NCBI RefSeq assembly: GCF_904846075.1 | Contig: NZ_CAJGZH010000002.1 | Coordinates: 62,001 to 126,000, forward strand | Reading direction: 5' to 3' | DNA: 64,000 nucleotides | From: Psychrobacter glacincola | GTDB lineage: Bacteria > Pseudomonadota > Gammaproteobacteria > Pseudomonadales > Moraxellaceae | Notes under the pieces: generated by a model | Told to the model about the DNA's origin: nothing | What the model saw: the letters and a program-made list of their open reading frames with translations, nothing else | Databases searched by the model: none | In this document: in pieces, positions 9,066 to 18,600 of the stretch | Numbering within the stretch: the stretch's first letter is position 1 | Layout: the number at the start of each line of letters is the position of its first letter | Translations under genes and position numbers: made by a program

Positions 9066-10367
9066 TTATTTAGGGCTAGATGACCAAATTGGTGAGCGAG
9101 CAATGCCTTGTACAGGTATGTCAAACGATTGACCACTACTCAAAGATTTAATTGTTAATTTACCTTTGCCGCCTTGTTTTGAAGCATAAATTACATTTCT
9201 GCCACTGGGTGAAAAGCTTGGCGCTTCATCGATACCGGTATTGCCCAAGTTAGTAGTAACAGCGCCGCCGCTATTCATGATCGCCGCTGAGCGACCACTT
9301 AAAAAGGCAATTTGTGAGCCATCGTTACTAAATTGCGGACTAGTGGCATAACCGCTACTTGATACCTTAGTCGTACGTCCTGAACCAAACTCATAACGAT
9401 AAATCTGTGGTTTGTTAAATCCAGTTTTGTCTGATACAAAAACAAAGGATTTGCCATCAGGCGCATAACTTGGTTGCACTTCGCTGCTTGGCCAATTGAT
9501 AAGCCTTCTAGGTTGACCACCACTGGCATTCATCTCATAAATATCTGCGCTACCTTCAAAGCTGCTAGAGAATAATATCTTGCTGCCATCAGGAGAGAAT
9601 GATGGACTGAGATTGCTGCCAGGGAAGGGCGTTAACGGGGTTGCACCGCCACCGCTCACACTTTGTACATAAATAACGGGATAAGATTTATCGCGTTGTA
9701 AGGAATAAGCAATGCGATTGCCATCTGGCGACCATGTTGGTGAAAAGATAGAACCAGTTACTTCAGTAATGGTTTTGGCATTTTCGCCATCGGCATCCAT
9801 CACTTTTAAACGTGAGACTTTTTCTTTACCAGCACCAGTCTCTTCAATATAAGCAATACGCCCTGAAAAGTCACCTGGCGTACCAGTAATCAATGCGTAG
9901 ATTTTATTGGCAATGACGTGTCCAGCACGACGCATACTGTCAGGATCTTTATTTGTTGTCGAGGTTTGCTTACCCTCAAGAATTCGCCCCGATTTGACAT
10001 CAATCACTTCATAATCTGTGATAATTTTACCTCGGTTGGTACGCGTGCCACCGATTACTAAGTACGGAATACCTAAATTTTGCCATACTGGCAAAGTACC
10101 CGCCAGCTCGCTACTACTGCGTGGCTGCTGCGGTAGGTTTTGGCTAGTAATTTTTAGACCTTCTTTGCTTAAGTCGTTGACGATAATGGGTGACAACACA
10201 GAATCACCAGCAAAGGGTACAAACGCGACTTGGTTTTGTTGTCTTGGCGCAGTAACAGTCATATCAAGCACCATTGATTCAGCGGCATAAGCAGGCACTG
10301 ATAACAAGGGAGTGATTAACAACAGGCTTGAAGTGGCACGAAGGATAGAATGTGTAGATAGCTTCAT
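9066..10367 (-). CDS. tolB: Tol-Pal system beta-propeller protein TolB
   Basis: Periplasmic protein of the Tol-Pal machine that links inner and outer membrane during division. Signal peptide about residues 1-28 (ending VPAYA-AES). An N-terminal alpha/beta domain runs to about residue 160, then a six-bladed propeller with TolB/PD40 repeats visible as SPTWSPDGNRIAY, SPSFSPDGSKILF, QPSYAPDGKSFVF, SPQFSNDGSQIAF and APSFSPSGRNVIY. Length (433) is normal. It is the last gene of the leftward tol cluster; pal, which usually follows, is absent because a converging operon begins here. Confidence 0.96.
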   Translation of the reverse strand: MKLSTHSILRATSSLLLITPLLSVPAYAAESMVLDMTVTAPRQQNQVAFVPFAGDSVLSPIIVNDLSKEGLKITSQNLPQQPRSSSELAGTLPVWQNLGIPYLVIGGTRTNRGKIITDYEVIDVKSGRILEGKQTSTTNKDPDSMRRAGHVIANKIYALITGTPGDFSGRIAYIEETGAGKEKVSRLKVMDADGENAKTITEVTGSIFSPTWSPDGNRIAYSLQRDKSYPVIYVQSVSGGGATPLTPFPGSNLSPSFSPDGSKILFSSSFEGSADIYEMNASGGQPRRLINWPSSEVQPSYAPDGKSFVFVSDKTGFNKPQIYRYEFGSGRTTKVSSSGYATSPQFSNDGSQIAFLSGRSAAIMNSGGAVTTNLGNTGIDEAPSFSPSGRNVIYASKQGGKGKLTIKSLSSGQSFDIPVQGIARSPIWSSSPK

Positions 10368-10458
10368 GAAGTAATATCCTAAAATAGAAATAATTGGTTC
10401 ATCATACAGGCTTAATTATTATTTATAGTGAGATTAACTGTACAACGTTAGGTGTTTT

Positions 10459-10902
10459 TTATTGAACGTTAATTTTAATTATCAAGTCTTTAAAGTTTTC
10501 AGGTTTATTTAAGCCAATGGGTAATGGACTAGCAGATAAGGCTGCTCTTTTTACTACTTGATTTACAGCAGGATTTGTACCTTGAGCTTTAACAGATAAC
10601 ACATTACCTTTTTCATCCAACTTAAAGTATAAAGTAGTTGTTGATTCTGGGGTAGCAGTGGGTAGAGTAATATTACGTTTAATTTTTTCTAATATAGCTG
10701 TTGTTACATGACTCTCATTACTTAAATCATTTTTTCTAGTAGTAATAGCGGCAAACAAGGCTTTTTGATCCATAAACTCATTTTTGACATTATGGCTTTC
10801 TGGTAATGTGCCAGCGACAGAGTAGCTAGATAATAGAAAAAAAGACAGCAATAGCAGTAAAGTTGAGGTATTACGTAATATATGACACTTGCTTAAACTC
10901 AT
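10459..10902 (-). CDS. Secreted stand-alone TolA C-terminal-domain protein
   Basis: Start taken as the ATG at 10902 (the longer frame begins with TTG two codons earlier). The 147-residue product has a signal peptide (hydrophobic run of Leu/Ser/Phe, cleavage near SVAG) and a single domain from about residue 60 that matches the last 78 residues of the TolA encoded immediately upstream: both share VNQ.V..AA..ASPLPI.L..PE.F with about half of all positions identical. TolA domain III binds TolB, Pal and outer membrane ligands, and belongs to the TonB C-terminal superfamily. Here the transmembrane anchor and long helix are missing. It sits between tolA and tolB on the same strand, so it looks like a duplicated, freed domain III. 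Function is unknown. Confidence 0.75.
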   Translation of the reverse strand: MSLSKCHILRNTSTLLLLLSFFLLSSYSVAGTLPESHNVKNEFMDQKALFAAITTRKNDLSNESHVTTAILEKIKRNITLPTATPESTTTLYFKLDEKGNVLSVKAQGTNPAVNQVVKRAALSASPLPIGLNKPENFKDLIIKINVQ

Positions 10903-10963
10903 AAACAAGAACCTTAAGATAGTAGAAAACCATTAATGATATAGGATTAGAGGCTATACAAAA

Positions 10964-11872
10964 TCAATTAATAGTAACGTTGATTGTCAAATTTGCAAAA
11001 CTTTCAGGATTGTCTAAATCAATTGGCAATGGGCTAGCAGCGCGTGCAGCTTGTTCAACTGCTTGGTTGACGACAGCATTTGGACCACTAGCCTTTGCAG
11101 ATTTCACGTTGCCTCTGGTATCTAATTTGAGCGACAATGACGTGGTTAGACCCTGTGTTTCGATTGGGGTATCAAGTTTGCTTTGTATTTTACTTAATAT
11201 AGCACTTTTGAACTCACCAGTAGAACGAGAGGTACTGCCACTACCACCATTAGATGTTGTTGAGTTGCCGTCTGCTTCTAGATCATATCTCTGACCTGCG
11301 CTACCAGAATCACCTGTATTAATCTTTAAATTTTTATCAGTCGCAGTCGGGCGTGTAATCTTTGGCGGGTTATTTTGTTTATTACGGAAATCGCCCAGCT
11401 GATTTTGTTCTTCTATCAGCTTTTCATTTTTGTTTTGCTCCACCTGACTATGCTCTTCTGTCACCGACTCATCCAATTGTGCTGCAAACTCAGCCATATT
11501 GCGCTCGTATTCTTGATTTTGCTCAAGCAGACGCTGATTTTGTTCCTCGCTCATCAGCATTGGCTGACTGGCGCTATCGCTAAAGCTTTCTGATGATGAG
11601 GTGCTCGATGCACTGCTTGTGCTATTTGCAGCTTGCATCGCGCTAGCTGCCGCTGCACGATTGGCAAGGATTTGACCTTGCATTTCAGCCAATTGCTCAG
11701 GGGAGACCATGACCGTCTCAATACTTTCCACAGTGTCGGTTTTAGTATGTTGATAAGTATAAACGAGTATCCCAATCACGAGACCATGTGCCAGCACGCT
11801 AAGTAGCGTAGGCAATGTTAGCCCATTGCCTTCAGGTTGGGTCGGTACATAAACGACAGGAGCATTATGCAT
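10964..11872 (-). CDS. tolA: Tol-Pal system protein TolA
   Basis: Inner membrane protein spanning the periplasm. The start is set at the ATG at 11872; a TTG five codons upstream is the alternative. One N-terminal transmembrane helix (about residues 20-40, LLSVLAHGLVIGILVYTY) anchors it and would contact TolQ/TolR. A Gln/Glu/Asn-rich, mostly helical middle (about 60-170) and a Gly/Ser linker lead to the C-terminal TonB-like domain (last ~80 residues). At 302 residues it is shorter than E. coli TolA (421), mainly in the helical middle. The order tolQ-tolR-tolA is conserved. Confidence 0.92.
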   Translation of the reverse strand: MHNAPVVYVPTQPEGNGLTLPTLLSVLAHGLVIGILVYTYQHTKTDTVESIETVMVSPEQLAEMQGQILANRAAAASAMQAANSTSSASSTSSSESFSDSASQPMLMSEEQNQRLLEQNQEYERNMAEFAAQLDESVTEEHSQVEQNKNEKLIEEQNQLGDFRNKQNNPPKITRPTATDKNLKINTGDSGSAGQRYDLEADGNSTTSNGGSGSTSRSTGEFKSAILSKIQSKLDTPIETQGLTTSLSLKLDTRGNVKSAKASGPNAVVNQAVEQAARAASPLPIDLDNPESFANLTINVTIN

Positions 11873-11947
11873 GGTAAAGATACTCAAGGACGAGGTTCAT
11901 CAAATTATCTACTTTATTATAGCAAGCTGAGCGAGGAATAGGATTTA

Positions 11948-12406
11948 TTACAATGATGGTGTGGGCAAGGGTGCGCCTGTTAATAATCCCACCTTTTGAA
12001 TGCCTGCTTGTTGTAAGGTGGCCATGAGTGTCATGATAGCGCCATATTGATTGTTTTGATCGGCATTAATCATGACTTGTAAAGGCTGCGCCCCAGCATC
12101 GCTACTTTGATTTTGTAAGTTAGATAGGGTATCAATCAGCTCTGGTTCACTAATCGGCAGGTCAACATTGTCTTCATAACTGATAAAAATATCGCCACTA
12201 TCGGTCAAGGACACAATGACGGGTAGTTGGCTTTGGCTCATGGTATTGGTTTGCTCTTTTGGCAAATCAACATCGACGCCCGTAATCAGCATGGGCGCTG
12301 TGACCATAAATATGACAAGCAGCACCAACATCACATCGATATAAGGAACGACATTCATCTCCGCATTTAGCGCTTTTTTTTCACGGCGATAGGGACTCTG
12401 TTTCAT
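11948..12406 (-). CDS. tolR: Tol-Pal system protein TolR (ExbD family)
   Basis: Start set at the ATG at 12406, four bases after the tolQ stop; the longer frame would begin inside tolQ. The 152-residue product has a short cytoplasmic head, one transmembrane helix (about residues 20-40, VVPYIDVMLVLLVIFMVTAPM) with the key Asp of the proton pathway, and a periplasmic ExbD/TolR domain. With TolQ it forms the proton-driven motor that energises TolA. Confidence 0.93.
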   Translation of the reverse strand: MKQSPYRREKKALNAEMNVVPYIDVMLVLLVIFMVTAPMLITGVDVDLPKEQTNTMSQSQLPVIVSLTDSGDIFISYEDNVDLPISEPELIDTLSNLQNQSSDAGAQPLQVMINADQNNQYGAIMTLMATLQQAGIQKVGLLTGAPLPTPSL

Positions 12407-12410
12407 GATT

Positions 12411-13151
12411 TCATAGTCCTTGTGCCTGATTGGCCGTAGATTGCGTTTCTCTCGTAGCGATATTGTCTCTACCAACAGTGCTTTCTGCACTGGTCTCGCG
12501 CTGGAGCATGCCCGTCATTTCATCGCAAAATAAAGCACGTGAATCGTACAAGCGACTAGATTTGGCGGTAAAGTGGTTATACGCCAGTACGGCAGGAATC
12601 GCTGCAAACAAGCCCATAGCGGTTGCGATTAATGCTTCGGCAATACCAGGTGCGACAGACGCTAGGGTTGCTTGCTCCGTTTGTGACAACCCTAAAAAGG
12701 CGTTCATGATGCCCCAAACTGTACCGAACAATCCAACATAAGGCGCGACTGAGCCAATACTCGCTAGCGTAGTCAGTCCTGATTCTAATAGTTGCTGCTG
12801 ACGTCCTAAACCGACTCGTAGCTTGCGCTCAACACCATCGATGATGTCATCTTTGGGTTGGCGCTTTTTATGCATTCTTAAGTATTCAGAAAATCCCACA
12901 TAAAATATTTGTTCAAGTCCTTGGCGTTCAGGCGAGCCTTGTACGCCTTGGTAAAGCTTGGCTAAATCTTCACCTGACCAAAACCAAGTTTCAAACTGTT
13001 GATCGAAATTTTTGGCCGTACCAAGCCGCGCGCTCATACGAAAGATAATTACCCAACTGACTAAAGACGCCAATAACAATAATGCCATCACAATCTGCAC
13101 CAAGAGACTGGCTTGGGTAATAAGGTCGATAATATTTAATGATTCAGGCAT
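12411..13151 (-). CDS. tolQ: Tol-Pal system proton channel protein TolQ (ExbB/MotA family)
   Basis: Three transmembrane segments: about residues 15-37, then LASIGSVAPYVGLFGTVWGIMNAF around 120-150, and ALIATAMGLFAAIPAVLAYNHF around 165-190. The last two carry the conserved MotA/TolQ/ExbB proton channel residues and the GTVWGIMNAF motif. The length of 246 is close to E. coli TolQ (230). First gene of the leftward tolQ-tolR-tolA-(TolA-domain)-tolB cluster; ybgC is not upstream here. Confidence 0.95.
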   Translation of the reverse strand: MPESLNIIDLITQASLLVQIVMALLLLASLVSWVIIFRMSARLGTAKNFDQQFETWFWSGEDLAKLYQGVQGSPERQGLEQIFYVGFSEYLRMHKKRQPKDDIIDGVERKLRVGLGRQQQLLESGLTTLASIGSVAPYVGLFGTVWGIMNAFLGLSQTEQATLASVAPGIAEALIATAMGLFAAIPAVLAYNHFTAKSSRLYDSRALFCDEMTGMLQRETSAESTVGRDNIATRETQSTANQAQGL

Positions 13152-13596
13152 GTATGGGACTCATGGGTAATTAATAATAGCTGGTATGGCGCGACACGCA
13201 GACCAGATAGGATCTTTAATAACGAAAATATAATATGACAGTCATGATGCATATTGCTATCAGCCGCCTAGTGTACTGCTAAATGTCGAAAAGGTCATTT
13301 GTTAAAGTGTTAAATACCAAATAATTAACAGCTGTTTGTACAATCCATAGTATAAGGTTAATTTATATGTGGATATCTGAAATATTGTCTGGCTGTTATG
13401 TCTCAATCGACTGAAAAGGTGGGTTTGTACCCATAAGGCACTGGTAATGATTGAATTTGTACCGCAACTTCTCTAAAATGTTGCACCTTGTTACCGCTGT
13501 CTTTTGATAATGACGTCGCCATCCATTGGCTGACGTCATATTTATTTTAGGCATCAATAAATTTGTTCTTTCACTAGCAAGCTGGGCGCGACACTT
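13152..13596. other. Divergent intergenic region between tolQ and the purine permease
   Basis: No credible gene. It holds the promoters for both directions. The only clear structure is the hairpin at 13511-13538, described separately. No PurR-type palindrome or purine riboswitch consensus was recognised. Confidence 0.45.
13511..13538 (+). promoter_or_regulatory. Hairpin in the 5' region of the purine permease
   Basis: TGACGTC-GCCA / TGGC-TGACGTCA: an 11-bp stem with one bulged A and a loop of four bases, ending 58 bases before the permease ATG. There is no T run, so it is not an obvious terminator; a cruciform operator or an mRNA leader stem is possible. Confidence 0.4.
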
Positions 13597-14892
13597 ATGA
13601 ATGCAATTGAACGCTATTTTGGGATTAATGGTGAAAACACCACAGTCAAAACGGAAATCCTTGCCGGTATAACCACCTTTTTGACCATGGCTTATATCAT
13701 CTTTGTCAACCCCAACGTATTGGCGGAAGCTGGTATGGATAAAGGGGCGGTATTTGTTGCCACCTGTTTAGCAGCGGCAATAGGCTGCTTTATTATGGGT
13801 ATCTATGCCAGACTGCCGGTGGCACTCGCACCAGGTATGGGTTTGAACGCTTTTTTTACTTACGGCGTTGTATTGGGTATGGGCTACGCTTGGCAAACTG
13901 CGCTAGGTGCTGTTTTCTTATCGGGTTGCTTGTTTATCATTTTGAGTTTGTTTAAGATTCGCGAATGGGTTATCAATGCCATTCCAAACAGCCTTAAGCA
14001 GGGTATTGTGGCAGGTATCGGTGCTTTCTTAGCATTTATTGCGCTACAGAGCTCAGGTATCATTGTCGGTCGTGATGCGACATTGGTGATGCTGGGTGAT
14101 ATGACCTCATTTGCACCTATGATGGCTGCTTTGGGTTTCTTTATTATTATTGGTTTGGTCTATAAAAAAGTCCCAGGTGCCGTGACGATTGGTATCTTGG
14201 TTATCACCGTGATTAGCTTGTTGACAGGCCATACACAGTTTGCTGGCATCATGTCTGCGCCGCCATCTATCACACCAACATTGATGGAGCTTGATATTGC
14301 GGGTGCGTTTGACGTTGGTATGATCAGCGTTATTTTTGCCTTCTTATTCGTCGATTTATTTGATACGACAGGTAGTTTGGTTGGTATTGCCAATAAAGCG
14401 GGTTTGATTGATAAAGACGGCAATATTCCTAATATGGACAAAGCGCTACTGGCCGATTCTACTGCTACGGTCGCTGGTGCAATGTTGGGTACGTCATCGA
14501 CCACCAGTTATATTGAGAGTGCTTCTGGAGTGGCATCAGGTGGTCGTACAGGTCTGATGGCAGTGACGGTTGGCGTATTGTTTGTACTGAGTATTTTCTT
14601 TGCACCATTGGCTGGTATGATTCCTGCTTACGCCACAGCTGGCGCGATTTTTTATGTGTCGGTACTGATGTTATTTACCCTAAAAGAAATCAATTGGGAA
14701 GATTTGACAGAAGCGGCTCCTGTAGCGGTTGTTCTGTTATTGACCCCGCTGACGTACTCTATCGCTGATGGTATTGCGCTTGGTTTCATCACCTTTACCG
14801 CGGTAAAACTGATGACTGGTAAATTCTCTGAAATTACGATCCCAGTTTGGGTATTGACCGTTATTTTGCTGACCAAATTGGTGGTTTTATAA
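13597..14892 (+). CDS. NCS2 family purine permease (AzgA/PbuG-like)
   Basis: Multispanning inner membrane symporter of 431 residues in the AzgA-like branch of the NCS2 nucleobase transporters, which import adenine, guanine or hypoxanthine with protons. The signature at the start (ERYFGINGENTTVKTEILAG, then TFLTMAYIIFVNP) and the motif LFVDLFDTTGSLVGIANKAG followed by GTSSTTSYIESASGVASGGRTGL are characteristic. About 12-14 hydrophobic helices are visible. Stand-alone gene with a hairpin in its leader and its own terminator at 14959-14993. Exact purine preference cannot be read. Confidence 0.88.
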   Translation: MNAIERYFGINGENTTVKTEILAGITTFLTMAYIIFVNPNVLAEAGMDKGAVFVATCLAAAIGCFIMGIYARLPVALAPGMGLNAFFTYGVVLGMGYAWQTALGAVFLSGCLFIILSLFKIREWVINAIPNSLKQGIVAGIGAFLAFIALQSSGIIVGRDATLVMLGDMTSFAPMMAALGFFIIIGLVYKKVPGAVTIGILVITVISLLTGHTQFAGIMSAPPSITPTLMELDIAGAFDVGMISVIFAFLFVDLFDTTGSLVGIANKAGLIDKDGNIPNMDKALLADSTATVAGAMLGTSSTTSYIESASGVASGGRTGLMAVTVGVLFVLSIFFAPLAGMIPAYATAGAIFYVSVLMLFTLKEINWEDLTEAAPVAVVLLLTPLTYSIADGIALGFITFTAVKLMTGKFSEITIPVWVLTVILLTKLVVL

Positions 14893-14958
14893 GTTTTACT
14901 AGGATGCAGTGAGCGTTCGATATTACTTTACTGCTTTCGAGTTTTGTTACGTTAAATT

Positions 14959-14993
14959 CCTCTTTATTCGGAAACGATAAAGGGGTTTTTTTT
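14959..14993 (+). terminator. Rho-independent terminator of the purine permease
   Basis: Stem CCTCTTTAT / ATAAAGGGG (one T-G wobble) with loop TCGGAAACG, followed by eight Ts. Confidence 0.88.
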
Positions 14994-15614
14994 GATTTAA
15001 AATGGCTCAAATTTCCCTAAATTTATTCAAGTGTTTGATTTAAAAAAACAATTAATCGCCAATAGTAAATAGAAAAGTATAACCAGTGCGTCATAAGGGA
15101 TAAAGTGCTGTTAACTAATTGTTTTTTAGAAATATATTAATTTGTGTAAATAAGCAATATCGTTAGTTTGAAAATTTTTTTCATGATATTATAGCCGAGT
15201 TAAGCGCATCACCTCAATCAACGCCGTAGAGGTTTTTCTTACAGTGAATTAGCAGCACTCAAGATGGCAGATTTTTTTGCTAAAGCGATTTTTTCGTTTT
15301 AATAGCGATATCTGATCATCACACTCCTTTCACTACAAACAAGAAGAAGGCACTAATGCCGCTTAGCTGTTCGTTGTTGCCTTTGTATTGTTAACGTAGC
15401 CCGTTTAACAGTCGAACGACCTACTTAACCGCTTCCAGCCTACGCTGGATTTTCTCGTTTTGTGATGGCGCCGTTTGGACTTTTGATTATTGTTATAAGT
15501 ATCTATCGATAGCCATCATCTAAATGAATGATGGTGATGGCTAGTTATACCAGACGATCAGACTTCCTAAAGCACTATTTATGATGGTTTTTAAACGATA
15601 GTTATGGAGTTGTT
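14994..15614 (+). promoter_or_regulatory. Long leader/promoter region of putA
   Basis: About 620 bp without a credible gene. A hairpin-forming segment, AGCCATCA/TGATGGCT, lies at 15511-15542. This PutA has no DNA-binding domain, so control of the putA-CTD pair must come from another regulator acting here; no binding site could be named. The ATG of putA is preceded by GGAG. Confidence 0.4.
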
Positions 15615-18600
15615 ATGAACCCAGTAGACCAGTTTACCCCGCAAGAGCCGATTTTGTTTAATCCTGTCGATTTGCTATCGCCAGATTACATTGCCCAGTC
15701 GGCAGAAACTCTGCACGCCCGTATTTCGCCGTTGTATAGCGTTGATGAAGAGCGCTGGTTGTCCAAATTATTGCCACTTGCTAAACCCAGCACAGAAGAA
15801 CGTGACGCCGCTGCTGAGCAAACGCGCCAGCTGGTTGAGCATGTACGTAATGATGGCAAAGCGGTCAAGATGGTCGACTCGTTACTGCTTGAGTATAGTC
15901 TTGACACCCAAGAAGGTATCTTGCTGATGAGCTTGGCAGAAGCCTTGATTCGAGTGCCAGACAATTATACTGCTGATGCCTTGATTCATGACAAAATGAG
16001 TGTGGCTGATTGGAAAAAGCACATCAAAAATGACAACGGTTTTATGGTCAATGCCTCAACATGGGGCATGATGATGACAGGTCGTGTCGTCAGTATTGAT
16101 AGTAGCACCACAGCATCAGGCTTTTTGGATCGCATGACTAAAAAGATGGGCGAGCCTGTTATTCGTAGTGCCATGCAAAAAGCCATGCGTATCATGGGTC
16201 ATCAGTTTGTATTGGGCGAGACCATCGAGGACGCCAATAAAAATAGCCAACCTTATCGTAATAAAGGCTATACCTATTCGTTTGATATGCTCGGTGAAGC
16301 GGCTATTGCGCATAAAGACGCTGAAAAATACTTCAATGACTACCTGCATGCGATCAGAGCCACTGCCAGTATCAAAGTCAAAGAAGGCATGCCTAAGCCA
16401 TCAGTATCTATCAAGTTGTCAGCATTGCACCCTCGCTATGAAGCCACGCAAGAAGCCCAAGTCATGGGTTTATTACGTCAACGCTGCTTGCTGCTCATCG
16501 AAGCGGCACGTGAAGTCAATGTGGATCTTAGTATCGATGCCGAAGAAGCCGACCGCCTTGAAATTTCTTTAAAACTGTTTGAGTCTTTGTACCGTGACAA
16601 TTTGACGGCTGACTGGGATGGTCTTGGCTTGGTCGTGCAAGGTTACTCTAAGCGCGCCATTGCTATTTTAGTGTGGCTGGCTCGTCTATCGACTGAGGTG
16701 GGAGATCGTATTCCAGTACGTCTGGTAAAGGGTGCCTACTGGGATACTGAGATCAAGCTTGCCCAGCAAAAAGGTCTGTCAGGCTATCCTGTCTGGACAC
16801 GCAAAGAAGGCACGGATACTGCTTACCTTGCCTGTGCGCGTTTCTTATTGTCAGATCATCTGCGCGGCTTGATTTGGCCACAGTTTGCGACACACAATGC
16901 GCACACCCTAGCGTCAATTATGACCATGAGTAAGCATAGAGAGTTTGAGTTTCAGCGTTTGCACGGTATGGGCGATGCTCTTTATGATCATATCTTACAA
17001 GCGTATCAAATTCCGGTACGTATTTATGCCCCAGTTGGCGCGCATAAAGACTTGCTGCCGTATTTGGTACGTCGCTTGCTCGAAAACGGCGCCAACAGCT
17101 CGTTTGTCCATCAGCTGCTAGACAAGTCTTATCCGATTGAGAAGCTGACAGTACATCCCTATGACAAGCTGCTGGCCAATGCGACGTTACACAATCCAGA
17201 GATTCCGTTGCCGTTAGAGATTTATGGTGCGCGCCGTGCCAGTTTTGGTCCTAATATATTCGTAGAGTCACAATGGCTGCCCTTTAAATCTGCTATCGAT
17301 AGCCATTTGCATAAAACTTGGTCAGCGACGTCCATCGTCAATGGCAAAGCAGTTGATGAATATGAAGTAGAGGGCGTAACGCACAAGCTTGAGACTCAAA
17401 CCGTACGTGCACCTTGGAACCACGAAGTAAGTGCTGGTGAAGTCACTTATGCCAATGCTGAAATAGCTGGTCAAGCAATCGATGCGGCAGTGGCAGGGCA
17501 ACGTGTCTGGCAAGCAGTATCAGCTGCTAAGCGTGCTGAAATATTGCGTAAGATAGCGGATCTCTATGAAGAAAACTACGCTGAGCTAATGGCGCTATGC
17601 CAAATCGAAGCGGGAAAAACCCTTCAAGACGGTATTGATGAAATCAAAGAAGCGGTTGATTTCTGCCGTTTTTATGCCGATGAAGCAGAGCGTTTAAACG
17701 ACGTCGTGCATGAATTCACCGATTTGGCTGGCAAGCAATCTCGTCAAGTTTATAAAGCACGTGGCACCTTTGTCTGTATTAGCCCATGGAACTTTCCATT
17801 GGCTATCTACACTGGTCAAATCGTAGCGGCACTAGCAGCAGGCAATACGGTTGTGGCGAAACCTGCCGAACAAACCAGCTTGATTGCCCATTTTGGTGCT
17901 CAGCTAATGTACCAAGCAGGCGTACCAACACAAGCCTTACAGTTAGTGATCGGTGCTGGCGATGTTGGTGGTGCATTGACAGCGGCTGACAATATAGCAG
18001 GTGTGATATTTACGGGTTCAACCCAAACGGCTCAACGTATTAACCAAAGCCTAAATGATCATGCACAAGCCAGTGGTGAGCTACCTGTCTTTATCGCTGA
18101 AACTGGTGGTCAGAATGCTATGATTGTCGATTCAACGGCATTGCCAGAACAAGTGGTTAGAGACGCTGTCTTATCTGCATTTGGTTCAGCAGGTCAGCGT
18201 TGCTCAGCTTGTCGTATATTGTGCGTGCAAGAAGAAATGGCTGATAATTTAATTGAGCTATTACAAGGTAATATGGCTGAGCTATCGGTCGGTAATCCTT
18301 TATATGCTGCTACAGATGTGGGCCCAGTGATTGATGCGGATGCCAAACGTAGTCTTGAAGCGCATATCGAGCGTATGGACGCTGAGCCAACAGCGACTAT
18401 CTTGGCACAGACACCAATGAGCTCAAGCTCAGTTGTCAGTCAAGAACAGTCTACCTTTGTATTGCCAACAGCGATCGAAGTGAAAAGTATCGACGTGATC
18501 GGTGGCGAGCATTTTGGTCCGATTTTGCACGTACTGCGTTATCAAGCACGTGATCTGAATAAGCTGATTGATGCCATCAACGCGACAGGCTTTGGTTTGA

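Noticed and set aside
13152..13596. Purine riboswitch upstream of the NCS2 permease
   Set aside because: The three-way-junction core of known purine riboswitches is not recognisable; only a simple hairpin is visible.
15361..15480. tRNA-like segment in the putA leader (region with TCCAGCCTACGCTGGA)
   Set aside because: Only one stem is present; no cloverleaf, anticodon arm or acceptor end.
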